DNA of 64,000 nt from Amorphophallus konjac (taxonomy: Eukaryota > Streptophyta > Magnoliopsida > Alismatales > Araceae), in contig JAHNEJ010002393.1 of NCBI GenBank assembly GCA_022559845.1, positions 156,092 through 220,091 of the forward strand. Reading direction: 5' to 3'. The stretch's first letter is position 1. Every line of letters begins with the position of its first letter. A model generated the notes under the pieces. It saw only the letters and a program-made list of their open reading frames with translations, had not been told where the DNA came from and ran no database searches. This document shows positions 1-9,770 of this stretch, piece by piece. The position numbers and the translations under genes are program-made.

Positions 1-2981
1 CGATGCCCTGGGGAGAAATAGGGAAAAAGATGATGGAAAAGGAAGAAGAAAATGAAGGATGTGATGTCCCGGAGGAGTAGAAAGATGAATCGGAAGAAAG
101 ATGGAGGGTCCGGAGGTTCCGGGGGAATGAAATCAGGAGGGTCACGATGCCCTGGAAGATGATAGAGAGAATAAGACGGAGAATTCGGAGGTTCCAGAGG
201 AAGCAAATGGAAAGGGGCACGATGCCCGGGGAAAAGATGGAGACAATCAGGTGGAGGATCCGGAGGTTCCGGAGGAAGAATATAGAAAGGGGCGCGATAC
301 CCAAGAGAGAGGAATGAAGGAGGATCAGGAGGAAAATTCGGAGGTTCCGAAGGTAGCAAATGAGAAGGGGCGCGATGCCCAAGGGGAAAATCTGGAGGTT
401 CCGGAGGAGGAAGGTGGAAAGGGGCGCGATGCCCGAGAGAAAGGTCCGGAGGTTCCGGAGGAGGAGAATGGAAAGGGGCACGATGCCCGAGGGGAAAGTC
501 AGGAGGTTCCGGAGGAAGAAGATGAAAAGGGGCGCGATGCCCGAGGGGAAAGTCCGGAGGTTCCGGAGGAGGAAAGTGGAAAGGGGCGCGATGCCCGAGA
601 GAAAAGTCCGGAGGTTCCGGAGGAGGAGAATGGAAAGGGGCGCGATGCCCGAGGGGAAAGTCCGGAGGTTCCGGAGGAAGAAGATGAAAAGGGGCGCGAT
701 GCCCAAAGAGGAGGGATAAAATTCCTGGAGGTTCCAGGGAGATAGCAGGAAAAGGGACGCGATGCCCCAGGGATAGTGGATAAAAAGATGAAGATGAATA
801 AGATGGGAAGTGCGGAATATCCGGAGGTGCCGGAAGGCGGGGAAGATACGGGTTTGGAAACCCGGGAAGCAGGAGGTGCAAATGCATGCAATGGGATGGA
901 TGCGATGAATGCAATGAATGCGCGAATGCAATGAGATGCAAAGAATATGGAGAATATGAAGGGCGAGAGGACGAGATCCTCCTCCTAACCCTGGGAATGG
1001 CCCATGGAAAAGATGTGATAGACAAGAAGGTGGATGAAATAGCGGAAGGCCTTTCGGCACCAAGATAACTGCCCCTCCACGGCAGTGAAAGAATACAGCC
1101 AAATGGCCTAATGGATGAAATACAAGCCCATGACGAAGCTTCAATAGTAAACGACAACTCCCTTGGAGGGTGAAAAGTAATGGTGTGAGGGAGTTGGAAA
1201 GTAGGGCTCAGAAGCATCATGTTGCCCGGGGGTTCAAGATTTGGAAGTTGGAACAGAGGGTGCCCTGCCCGGCCCTTACACAGCATCAGTACTTGGCATG
1301 ACGGCGACTTGGCCTCTTCAATCATGCCTGGCACAATAACCCGGATTGGCATCCGGCAAATGAACTCTTGCATTTTGAATAGCGCGGCCATGGCCAAATT
1401 CTTCTTTCGCAGCTCTTGATCATCCTCGGCACAAGTGTTTGTAGAAGCACTCCCCTTCCGAGTAGTAGAGGGAGGTGAAGCAGAGGCGGAAAGCTCCATG
1501 AATGGTGGGGGCGTAATGAAAGGCGTTGGAGAAAGGATAAGTGGAGGCGGAGGTATAAACACGTCGAGTTTCTCCCTTTGCTCGGAAGCAGTTGGGATTG
1601 GCTCGAGTGCAAAAAAGGGTGAATCCTGCTCAGGATTAGCCACGGGTAAAGGTGAAGGGTTATGTGGTGGAATAGGTGTTATAGGCATAGTGGAGGGTTT
1701 TGAGGTTAAAGGGGTAACGGAGGGTTGAAGTGGTGGGATGTTAATTGGGGAAGGTTTAATGGTGGGTTCAATGGAGGCCGATGGTGTGAATGTTAATGGT
1801 TTAATGGGTGGAGGTGTCATTGGTAGAGGTTTGATGGAAGGTTCAGGGGAGGGTGATGATATGAAGGTTGATGTAACTGGGGGAGGTATAACTGGTGGAG
1901 GTTTGGTGCGGGGAAAACTCCGGACGGGGCGAGCGGTGTTAGGAGTGGGAGGAGACTCAAGATGCTCCGGTGTGGGTGATTGGAGTATCGACCCATCATC
2001 GTAACACCAAGAGGTCTCGGAAACGGGGGTTGGATCAGGGATGGTAGCTTCGTCCTGAGCAGGGGGTTCATCAAATGATAGTGGAGGAAGCGGGAAGTTA
2101 AGGAAACTCGAAAGGGGTGCCTGCATAGCTTCATCATCATACATTGCTTCAGATTCTTCAATTGCCGGCTCTTGATTGCTTGAAGTGCCAAAGTCATAAT
2201 CATCTCTCCTATCTTTCCATTCACTCTCCATCTTGGTAATGTCATCCAGGAAAGCGTGAAGAGAATTAACTGGAGTAGGAGGAGCGGGCCGCGGACTCGT
2301 AACCCTCTTTAATTGTTCCTCCATAAGAGTGATTTTGTCAAGGAGAGTTTGCTGGAGGGGTGTGACCTGTGCAACCAAAGGTTGATAGGGCCTTGAAGGA
2401 GGAGGGGCCGTATAAAAAGGCCGTGGAGAAGAATTAACGGGCCGACCCATGGAAGAACCCGGATGGGCCGGATTGCAATGAATAAATGGGCCTTGGCGCC
2501 GTGATGGAGGAGGAATAGAAGGAGGCGGGTGATGGGCCACCCGAGTAGAATGAATAGGAGGAGATGGGTGATGGGCCACCCGTGTAGGAATAAAAGAGGG
2601 AGGTGGGTGATGGGCCACCCGTGTAGGATTAGAAGGAGGAGGAGAGGAATGAGATGCACCCTCAATGGCGGCCTTAAGGGCTTGGATCTGTTGAGGGGTG
2701 AGATGATCTAATGCATGAATGATTTGGGAAACCTTCTCATCATTGGGAGGAGACGGTCCCGAGGGAATAGTGGCTCGCAATTGGATTAAAGGACCATTGG
2801 ATTGGACATTGCCCATGGGTCGGGCAACACCATAAGAGTGAGGACGTGGTCCTTTGAAAGAATTATGGTGAGAATTATGTTGAACATGTTGGAATTGAGG
2901 GGAATAAGATGTGCTAGGTTGATCACCCTCATGAACATTAATTGAATTGAACATGTTGTTTTGTCTATCAAAGTAAGCCAT
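1..2981 (-). CDS. Proline-rich gag-like polyprotein of element A, open at left edge
   Basis: The frame starts at the ATG at 2981-2979 (protein begins MAYFDRQNNMF), the position equivalent to the start in element C. In the stretches I followed (about 2981-2580, 1440-960 and 860-660) no in-frame stop appears, so it probably runs off the window with about 990 codons visible. The N-terminal part contains LTPQQIQALKA, matching an equivalent segment in the D gag N-terminus, then HHPPPS repeats and a segment like MEEQLKR found before the capsid in D. The capsid itself is missing. The middle is very rich in P, S and T, and the C-terminal part is a PEPPD-type repeat encoded by the minisatellite. At 90-92 A keeps CGA where C has a TGA stop. 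Function is unknown; it is probably a degenerate or specialised Gag. I do not recognise a catalytic motif. Confidence 0.6.
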   Translation of the reverse strand, partial: MAYFDRQNNMFNSINVHEGDQPSTSYSPQFQHVQHNSHHNSFKGPRPHSYGVARPMGNVQSNGPLIQLRATIPSGPSPPNDEKVSQIIHALDHLTPQQIQALKAAIEGASHSSPPPSNPTRVAHHPPPSFIPTRVAHHPSPPIHSTRVAHHPPPSIPPPSRRQGPFIHCNPAHPGSSMGRPVNSSPRPFYTAPPPSRPYQPLVAQVTPLQQTLLDKITLMEEQLKRVTSPRPAPPTPVNSLHAFLDDITKMESEWKDRRDDYDFGTSSNQEPAIEESEAMYDDEAMQAPLSSFLNFPLPPLSFDEPPAQDEATIPDPTPVSETSWCYDDGSILQSPTPEHLESPPTPNTARPVRSFPRTKPPPVIPPPVTSTFISSPSPEPSIKPLPMTPPPIKPLTFTPSASIEPTIKPSPINIPPLQPSVTPLTSKPSTMPITPIPPHNPSPLPVANPEQDSPFFALEPIPTASEQREKLDVFIPPPPLILSPTPFITPPPFMELSASASPPSTTRKGSASTNTCAEDDQELRKKNLAMAALFKMQEFICRMPIRVIVPGMIEEAKSPSCQVLMLCKGRAGHPLFQLPNLEPPGNMMLLSPTFQLPHTITFHPPRELSFTIEASSWACISSIRPFGCILSLPWRGSYLGAERPSAISSTFLSITSFPWAIPRVRRRISSSRPSYSPYSLHLIAFAHSLHSSHPSHCMHLHLLLPGFPNPYLPRLPAPPDIPHFPSYSSSSFYPLSLGHRVPFPAISLEPPGILSLLFGHRAPFHLLPPEPPDFPLGHRAPFHSPPPEPPDFSLGHRAPFHFPPPEPPDFPLGHRAPFHLLPPEPPDFPLGHRAPFHSPPPEPPDLSLGHRAPFHLPPPEPPDFPLGHRAPSHLLPSEPPNFPPDPPSFLSLGYRAPFYILPPEPPDPPPDCLHLFPGHRAPFHLLPLEPPNSPSYSLYHLPGHRDPPDFIPPEPPDPPSFFRFIFLLLRDITSFIFFFLFHHLFPYFSPGH
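185..775. repeat. Minisatellite with GGGCGCGATGCCC core in element A
   Basis: Units of roughly 48-60 bp repeat about ten times. Each contains a near-palindromic GGGCGCGATGCCC and a CCGGAGGTTCCGGAGG block. Unit lengths are multiples of three, so all frames stay open and several spurious open frames arise on both strands. The array lies inside the 3' part of the gag-like frame. A matching array is at 26640-27560 in element C. Confidence 0.85.
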
Positions 2982-3735
2982 TATGTAAGCAATTTAATGT
3001 GCAAACAATTTGTAAAGAAGCACACAAGTTGGAATGGTTACCTTGATTTTTTTTATGTTTGAACCTTGGTGAATTAATGATTTTTTACAAAGATTTGGAA
3101 TGATTCACACAAGGGAGGAACCTAGTTTCAATATGATTACTTCAATGCCAACTAGGAACACTCTCTCACCACGTATAGGCCAACTAAACTCGGGAACTTC
3201 AAGGGTACGACCTGCCCGGCGTCCGTGAGGGAATCCACGGGTGCGGGGACTTATGGAGGCTTGGTTTAGGAATTTCTAATCCAAAGAGACGGAATGCTCA
3301 ATGGAGGGTCCTTCCTTCACCAAGGGGGTGTGTGAAATCCTAATATAGAGAGAGGAGGTCTCCCAAGCCAAATGCCCTAAATGCAAGTCCTAATGCAAAA
3401 GACAAAGAAAAGAAAGTATGAACCATGATATGAGCCAAACCAAAGAAAGATAAGGTAAAACACTCACATGGCCATACAAATCATAGCAATCAACATAATA
3501 TGAAGCATGGCATCCAAATTTTTTTTTAAAAAAAGATGGAGAGATAAGAAAGTGGAATTTTTCAAAAACCAACAAGTTAGCAATCACATAAGGAGAGGGG
3601 GATGTGCACGCGATGCACAAGTGATAAAACAAAAAGGAAAGTGCTATGTGGAGCACAAAGGGAGTTGCACCGAGGGTGCAAAGGGGGAAGGGTAATCAAA
3701 GAAAAACAATGGTGGTCCCACCGTGATCGCCAATT
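2982..3735 (-). other. 5' leader of element A
   Basis: This is the untranslated stretch between PBS and gag-like start. At 3120-3350 it holds a block shared with the leaders of C (30300-30500) and D (54780-54990): a CTCTCACCACG-like motif, CGGGAACTTCAA, GCCCGGCGTCCG, GGGGACTTATGGAGG and GGTCCTTCCTTCACC in the same order. The block is likely cis-acting (packaging, dimerisation or splicing). No coding frame is convincing here. Confidence 0.7.
3715..3732 (-). promoter_or_regulatory. Primer-binding site of element A
   Basis: The minus-strand sequence is TGGCGATCACGGTGGGAC, starting three bases inside the LTR end. TGG pairs with the CCA tail of a tRNA; I could not identify which tRNA. It is identical to the D site and differs at one position in C. 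Confidence 0.8.
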
Positions 3736-4104
3736 TGTAGATTCTAAGAAATCTACTTAGAACAATTAAAAGGGAAAAAGAAAAAATGAATAGAAGAAGA
3801 ATGGGAAAAGAGGGAGAAAAGGGGAGCATGCGAGGATGCTAAGGGGAATGTGATCGCCAGAGACGCGAGGGCCTCAAAGGATATAACAAATAATCAATGG
3901 AGGGATCGCGATATAAATACCTTAAATGTGGGGGAGATTGTGAGTGCACCTTCTCTTTCTATCGGCTGGCCGATGAAGAGAGTTTTCCTTGATTGATTAC
4001 CCTTGCAAAATTAACAAACACCAATAAACAAACATGGATTAGAAACCAAGATGTGTAGCATCAAATTCAAATGTAAATATGGACATAGAAAGCATGGATA
4101 TGAA

Positions 4105-4140
4105 CACACCTTATTGGTGTTTGGCCTTTAAACCCCTATG
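4105..4140 (-). promoter_or_regulatory. Conserved R/U5 block with possible splice donor, element A
   Basis: Minus-strand reading gives TAGGGGTTTAAA, then an AAG|GTGTG-like donor. Equivalent blocks lie at 11742-11775 (C) and 32440-32475 (D), each ending in a CAG|GT or AAG|GT step. The splicing role is inferred. Confidence 0.35.
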
Positions 4141-4563
4141 CAAAAGGGTATGGGAGACATGATGAATGATATGCAAATAGGGAGGTGTGCAAGTGTTGCA
4201 CTAAGGAGATCTAAACATGGAGATAAAAAGAAATAAAAGGAAGAGATGGAATAATGATGCATGCAATTAACTAAAGAAAAATAAGAGATAGGAGGGGGAA
4301 AGCTTAGTGGTTTCTCCAATTGGCTTCAAGATCTTCAATAGAGGAAGAAGAGGATGTAGAATTCCATGGATGTAGAGGCTCCAAATCTTCAATAGAGGAA
4401 GAAGAACTCTGTGGATGTAGAGGTTTCAAATCTTCAATAGAGGAAGAAGAACTCCGTGGATGAAGCTTTTAGGTGCATGGGAGTCTTCCTCCTTGAGCCT
4501 TTGGTCCGACAGCACCTCCCCTTGAATTGATCTTGATCTCTTAACACAAGGGAGAGAGGAGTC

Positions 4564-4573
4564 CTATTTATAG
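4564..4573 (-). promoter_or_regulatory. TATA box of element A LTR
   Basis: CTATAAATAG on the minus strand, matching the identical motif in the D LTRs at 32838-32847 and 56512-56521. It lies just downstream of the 150-bp U3 repeat. Confidence 0.65.
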
Positions 4574-4574
4574 G

Positions 4575-5330
4575 GTTGAAATTCAAAATTAATTCCAAGG
4601 GAAATTAGGAAAACATGTTTTAGTGGGATTTGGAATGAGATAAACATTAGGCAAGTGTCCCTTCAACCTTGGAAAGTCATAGGAACCCTTTCCTAAGTGG
4701 AAAAAGAGATTAAATGAGGAAAGGAAGTGAAATTCGGAATTAAATCAAGAGAAAATAAGAAAACATGTTTTAGTTGAAATTTGGAAGAGATAAACATTAG
4801 GCAAGTGTCCCTTCAACCTTGGAAAGTCATAGGAACCCTTTCCCAAGTGGAAAAAGAGATTAAATGAGGAAAGGAAGTGAAATTCGAAATTAAATCAAGA
4901 GAAAATAAGAAAATATGTTTTAGTTGAAATTTGGAAGAGATAAACATTAGGCAAGTGTCCCTTCAACCTTGGAAAGTCATAGGAACCCTTTCCCAAGTGG
5001 AAAAAGAGATTAAATGAGGAAAGGAAGTGAAATTCGGAATTAAATCAAGAGAAAATAAGAAAACATGTTTTAGTTGGAATTTGGAAGAGATAAACATTAG
5101 GCAAGTGTCCCTTCAACCTTGGAAAGTCATAGGAACCCTTTCCCAAGTGGAAAAAGAGATTAAATGAGGAAAGGAAGTGAAATTCGGAATTAATTCCATA
5201 AAAAATTAGAAAACTTAGTTTTGGTAGGATGGAAAGGGGGATCCTTCCTCCAAGTGTCCTTTCAATATTAGGAAGCCATAGGAACCCTTTCCCAAGTTAA
5301 AAAGGAGTGTAAGTGAGGAAAGGAAGGGGT
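4575..5330. repeat. 150-bp tandem repeat in U3 of element A
   Basis: The anchor GCAAGTGTCCCTTCAACC occurs at 4651, 4801, 4951 and 5101, exactly 150 bp apart, with a more diverged fifth unit at about 5251. The array sits upstream of the TATA box in the sense of the element, as an enhancer-like U3 repeat would. Confidence 0.9.
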
Positions 5331-5359
5331 GCTTCTGGAGTTCGAAATTGAACAAGAAT

Positions 5360-5428
5360 TGACGACCGAACAGACGGTCGCTAATTAAAGAAATGACGCC
5401 CCTTGACGGGGCGTTACTTAAATGACGC
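5360..5428. repeat. Hairpin cluster in U3 of element A
   Basis: Two short inverted repeats: GACCG-aacaga-CGGTC and AACGCCCC-type arms (gacgcccc-ttga-cggggcgtt), followed by a lone GACGCCCG. They lie at the distal U3 end, like the hairpins in D and C, with a different core. Confidence 0.7.
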
Positions 5429-5647
5429 CCGGGTCCCTTCCCCCATTTGATTTAAGGCCCGAAAAAATGGAGAAATGGCTCAGAAAAATCTGGAGAAAAA
5501 TGGAAAAACATGTGAAAAGCTTGGGGAAGTTGGATATTCAATAAAAAGGAGGAAAACCACTCAAATAAGTCGATTTGAGGGTCAAATGGGGCATCACAGT
5601 GCGATAGGAGATATGCTCAAAATGATGTCAATTTTAGTGTGTCTACA

Positions 5648-6353
5648 GGAGACACCTGAGACGCGGACTAAGTCGTTAGTGGATGCATTCGGTCTTACTT
5701 CTAGTGGGAGGTACTCCTGTCGAGTCAGGAGTGACAGACTGTCAGTCAGTCTTTGCGACTTCGACCTTCGGATTTTCGTCGTGTTGACCGTGGTGTTCCG
5801 GTCGTGTCACCATGGCCCGTGTGTCAGTTTCCGTGCCGTGAGATCGGTGTTTTGTAGATGGCAGGGCTTCCCTTTCCGAGGTACTCGCTTACTGCTAGCG
5901 TAGCGGTTTCTCCGTTTGCAAGGTAGGGTTCGAGTGATCCCTACTGAGTCTTGTTCTGAGACTCATTCACTGCGTGTTTTCACCTTGTTTCAGGCGAGGC
6001 GCGGCTTCAGGGGAGCGCGTCTGAGGCTCAGTGTGGTTCGGGTGCCCAGCGTTAGTGCCAGAGGTCAGAGCCGGGGTATGTCCCATGTAGCTGTACTTTT
6101 CTTTCTTGTCTCTGTACTAGTTGTGGACTATTACTGTTGTTATTTTATTGTTATCCTGTGGACCATGTATCATGTAAATTGTTAATTTATTTCCTCCTTA
6201 ATTATATAAACTGTTTAATTTCTACAATTATTTGTGATACTTGTGTAGTCTCCACACCATCCTTTAACCCTTCCGAGTCTTCAGACTCGTGGGTGGCAGT
6301 GCGAGTCTTGGATTATCAGGCCTTCCCGGTAATCGGATTCTCAGGTCATTACA
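5648..6353 (+). repeat. Element H: 3' tail of a Tekay-like LTR
   Basis: The sequence is homologous to the last 700 bp of the E LTRs (about 18560-19265), with the same CTGTCGAGT and AGTGACAGACTGTCAGTC segments, ending GGTCATTACA where E has GGTCGTTACA. Its 5' portion is displaced to the left of element A, outside the window. Right of 6353 the middle of a different LTR (B) resumes, so H inserted into the B LTR. Whether H is a solo LTR or a full element cannot be told from here. Confidence 0.8.
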
Positions 6354-8131
6354 AAGGGTTCTCCTTTTGTTTCCCCTTCACCTAGGGGTGAATGGGGCAA
6401 GGAATGATATTTTTGGGCCATTCCCGCCGTTCTCGATTTTTTGGAATGGAAGCGGTCGTTCCAGGGACCGTTTCTTGCTAGAAGCGGCCCCAGATAGACC
6501 GTTTTCTGGCCTCAAGTGTCGGTTGGGCTTAGCGGCCATGCGATAGACCGCTAAGGCCCAGTGGCGGCCTAGCGGCCGACCGTTTTCCCTGTTTTGACCG
6601 TTGGAGATTTTTGGGATCAAGCGGTCATGGGGCGACCGTTTAACCCCGCCTTGCGGTCCCATAGAGACTGTTTCATGTCCAAACGGTCACAAGGTGACCA
6701 TTTCACCCCTTCGCAGCTCCATGGCGTGGCGGTCCCCATGAGACCGTTTTACACCCTGAGGCGGCCTAGGAGTGGACCGTTTTTGTCCTAAGTGGTCTGC
6801 AGGAGATCGTTTCTTCCCTCTTGAGTCTGGTGGTCCAGAAAGGACCGTTTCTCTGTGAGGCAGTCCAGCATTAGACCGTTTTTGCCCAGGGGCGGTCTAG
6901 AGTGGACCGCCACCTGTCTTCTGTCCGGCCAGAGTTCTTTTCTCGCCGATCCTAATCCTGGGGGAGTGGACCTCAATCCCCGTGCTGACCTGAGGTCCGA
7001 CTGATGCTGGGCATCATGTGGGGGCTATACGTGGGTGCCGTGGGAACCCGAGGGAGTGGCGTGGTTCGGCTGATGTCACTGTGAGTCGGTGTCGGTACGA
7101 GGAGTAGTCCTTGTACTTTGTCCAATTTTGGCGTCGTTTTTCATTGACTAGAGAGTCTACTCTTTCAGCGACTCTCCACTTGTCGTAACCTTTCGACACG
7201 CGAGTGGTCCCACCAGGGAGTGGTGGCGAGACTACCCCGAGAGACGATTTTTAGACTGGTTACCGTAGGGCCCCACGTCTTGCTGTCAGAGTCCGGCTGA
7301 GGGGAAAACCAGTCAGAGGGCCTGACCTAGGACGCATGGTCTGTGTGTGCACACGTGGTCGAGGGCGGTGGACCTGCGCTGATGAGCGTGACCCCGACCA
7401 ATCCTTATTTTGTGGTTACTAGTACGGGTCCCCGTTCAGCCAGGGTGCGATGAGGGGGACACCTGAGACGCGGTCTAAGACGCCAGGGGGCTCATCCTGC
7501 CTTGCTTCTAGCGGGTGGTACTCCTGTCTTTGTCAGGTAGTGACTCTAGGTGTTTTATCGGGTTGTCTCAATTTTTATGCCTTATGGTCTGTACTTGGCG
7601 TGGCTGAGCTTTCCCGTTTACTTATTTTGTTGACATTCGCTCTACGTTTGGTTAGTGTTAGCCTTTGACTACTTTCCGTGCAGTTTCTCGTTTTGCAAGG
7701 TCGGGGTCCGGGTGATCCCTACTAAGTCTTTTGTTATGAGACTCATTCCGTGTGTTTTTCAGTGGTTTCAGGTGAGGCGAGGCTTTAGGGGAGCGCTTCT
7801 AAGGCTCCACGTGGTTCTAGTGCCCAGGGTTAATTGACAGTCGCCAGAGCTGGGGTATGTCCCGTGTAGTTGTACTTTTCTTTCTAGAATGTATTAGTTG
7901 TGGACTATTGTTATATTTTAGACTGTTGTTAGATTGTGGACCATGTAAATTGTTTAATGTTATTTATTATTTCCTACTTATTCATATTAATTGTGTAGTT
8001 CTGCAACTATTTTAGATTCTTGTGTATTTTCACACCATCCCTTTAACACTTCCGAGTCTTCGGGCTCGTGGGTGGCGGTTTGAGATTCGGGTTATCGGGC
8101 CTTCCCGGTGTTCGGATCTCGGGTCGTTACA
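6354..8131 (+). repeat. 3' part of 5' LTR of element B
   Basis: It aligns along its length with the F and E LTRs: the GAGAGTCTACTCTTTCAG segment, the ACCAGTCAGAGGGCC block, GTGTGTGCACACGTGG and the terminal CTCGGGTCGTTACA. The LTR start is not in the window. The 5' half carries the GGTC/GACC palindrome array. Confidence 0.8.
6440..6920. repeat. Array of GCGGTC...GACCGTTTT inverted repeats in LTR of B
   Basis: About a dozen imperfect units of 30-45 bp, each pairing GCGGTCy with rGACCGTTT across 6-14 bases. They occupy the same LTR position as the CGCGCTA hairpins of E and F, with a different core. Confidence 0.75.
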
Positions 8132-8133
8132 GT

Positions 8134-8145
8134 TGGTATCAGAGC
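8134..8145 (+). promoter_or_regulatory. Primer-binding site of element B
   Basis: TGGTATCAGAGC, two bases after the LTR end: the canonical initiator-Met tRNA primer site of plant Ty3/gypsy chromoviruses. Confidence 0.85.
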
Positions 8146-8293
8146 GCGGTTGTGGATATATGTAAGAATAATAAATAATTGTAGTGGTCCACTAGTCCAC
8201 AATGATGATGTACAGTCGGCACTGGCTTAGGGCATCGTATGTTTTATTGATTTTGCCATTTTCCGTGTCTTTTGTCTTTTGCAACATGCAAGT

Positions 8294-8668
8294 ATGGCGC
8301 CAAGGCGGAGGCCACGCTCTCAGCAGGGACAGTCGACAGAGGGGCAGGAGGAGCAGAGCAGAGTGCCGCCAATTGCCACTGAGGCATGGGATAGAGTAAG
8401 AGTTCCGGGGGTAGAAGATTTCTTTCGGAGTATGTTCCAGTTCATGACTCAGAAGTTCGGTGGAGATGCTGGTCAGGGCTCGTCGTCTAGGGGTGGGCCT
8501 AGCCGTGCAGTGATGGGCTTTTCGCAGTTCCATCCACCCTACTATGGCGGCCAGCCAGACCCAGATGTGGCCTGAGACTGGCTTGATGAGATGGAGAGAG
8601 TGTTCAGTTCCATGAACTGCGCCGAGGAGGATAGGGTGATATTGACTTGTAACCAGTTGCAGGGCTCG
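8294..8668 (+). pseudogene. gag N-terminus of element B, interrupted by F
   Basis: The ATG at 8294 (MAPRRRPRSQQGQ) is equivalent to the gag starts of E (19431) and F (11163). The frame is open until TGA at 8573-8575, at a position where E has CGT (Arg), consistent with CGA to TGA at a CpG. Homology continues in frame through WLDEMERVFSS to NQLQG, where the F LTR begins at 8669. The capsid C-terminal part and everything downstream are displaced beyond the window. It is not functional. Confidence 0.85.
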
Positions 8669-9006
8669 TGTAATATCCTGGACCCTTCGAATCCTTCTTT
8701 TCGGGTCCTAAATCTATTTTCTCGGAGAGTCCGACTCCATTGTGTTCGAAATTATGTTTCGGACATCTTTCGTGTTTGGATCCGTGCGATTCGGATCAGT
8801 TTCGGAGGCCCGGAGTGTGTTCCATGGCTTTTTCCGTGTATTTTCCGATTTCCGCGTGTGTGTTTCAGCAGGACCTACGGAACCCCGTAGCGAGTGAACC
8901 GGGCCGTTCACCTAGGCGCGGGTGGTACCGTTACGATCGGTGCGTTCCGAGGATCGCGGAAATATAATTTTTAATTTTTTGATATTTTCCAAAATTTCCA
9001 GATTTT

Positions 9007-9016
9007 CTATAAATCC
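9007..9016 (+). promoter_or_regulatory. TATA-like promoter element of F 5' LTR
   Basis: CTATAAATCC about 340 bp into the LTR, matching CTATATAATC at 17225 and 24504 in E. It is absent from the F 3' LTR because of a deletion. Confidence 0.55.
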
Positions 9017-9494
9017 CTAACCCTTTTTCCTTTTTCCTCCTCCTTTTTCTTTCTTCTTCCTCCTTCTCTTTTCTTCCCATTGGAGAACCGATGCCCCCTC
9101 TTTCTCTCTCCTCTTCCGGCGACGATGCGACGTGCCCCTCCGGCTGCCGACGGCGGTGGGCGACGGCGTGGCGACGGCGAGGTGATCACGGTGGCGTGCG
9201 TGGCTCGTGGGAGGCTCGAGGAAGGACAAACGATTTTGAGGAACGAAGGTGATCTAGGCATTTTTGGGCCTCTTTGAGGTAGGGGGCGCATTCCCATGCT
9301 CATCCCTTCCCTTCCCGTGATTTGTAGGGAATGGAAAGCCGAGAGGGGTGTGATTTCATGCCGGGATGGGAAAACTCTATGTTTGAGGGGTGAGCCGGAT
9401 TTCATTGTTTTAATGCGTTTCTAGCTAGATTTTTGGGGTTTCTAGGGGTGAATGGGCATGATTTTTGGTTTTTTTGTGCTTACTCCGCGAACCG

Positions 9495-9770
9495 GGCTCT
9501 GCCCGTTGTCGCGCTATAGACCAGGGACGCAATCTTGAGATCGCACTACCCTTTGTCGCCGCGTTCATCGGATAAGATGAACAGTGGCCGTCGATCTGTC
9601 GGCAGATAACGCGCTTGCCCAACCAGGCGCGACTTTTGTGAACGCGCTAGGCTTCCATAGCGCGTTAATGATTAACGCGCTATGGGTCCCGAGCGCGTTC
9701 ATGCCTGAACAAGCTAGGCAAAGAGAGCGCGTTAATAAACGCGCTCTGGGCCTATGGAGCGTTATGGCTC
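9495..9770. repeat. CGCGCTA hairpin cluster in 5' LTR of F
   Basis: Several GCGCGTT/AACGCGC and CGCGCTA/TAGCGCG arms, including GCGCGTTAATGATTAACGCG at about 9660-9680 and GCGCGTTAATAAACGCGC at about 9725-9745. The 3' LTR copy has the counterpart at 63361-63615. Confidence 0.75.

Larger units (their letters stand above)
1..5647 (-). mobile_element. Element A: Tat-type non-autonomous LTR retrotransposon, left part outside window
   Basis: Read on the minus strand, the element starts with its 5' LTR (5647 down to 3736), followed by a 3-nt spacer, PBS (3732-3715), leader and a long proline-rich frame that runs off the left edge. The LTR has TG...CA ends. The 18-nt PBS is identical to that of element D, and the frame is homologous to the one in element C. 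No capsid, reverse transcriptase or integrase is seen in the visible part. The LTR end at 5647 abuts the tail of a Tekay-like LTR (H), so A inserted into H. The TSD cannot be checked because the other end lies outside the window. Confidence 0.85.
3736..5647 (-). repeat. 5' LTR of element A
   Basis: The LTR is 1912 bp and bounded by TGTAGATTCT at 3736 and GTGTCTACA ending at 5647, the same termini as the LTRs of C. Minus-strand order is U3 (5647 down to about 4580, with hairpins and a 150-bp tandem repeat), a TATA box at 4573-4564, then R/U5 with the conserved TTTAAACCCCTA block at about 4105-4140. Confidence 0.85.
6354..8668 (+). mobile_element. Element B: outermost Tekay-like LTR retrotransposon, fragment
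   Basis: The visible part runs from the middle of the 5' LTR (cut by H) through LTR end, PBS and the start of gag to 8668, where F is inserted. The remainder lies beyond both edges. B is thus the oldest visible layer. Confidence 0.8.

Noticed and set aside
251..745. Overlapping plus-strand open frames of 164 and 119 codons
   Set aside because: They arise from the minisatellite, whose unit length is a multiple of three, and lie opposite the gag-like frame of A.
9017..9405. Minus-strand Arg/Lys-rich open frames in the F LTR
   Set aside because: They come from the pyrimidine-rich tract on the plus strand and recur in E LTRs without conserved protein sequence.
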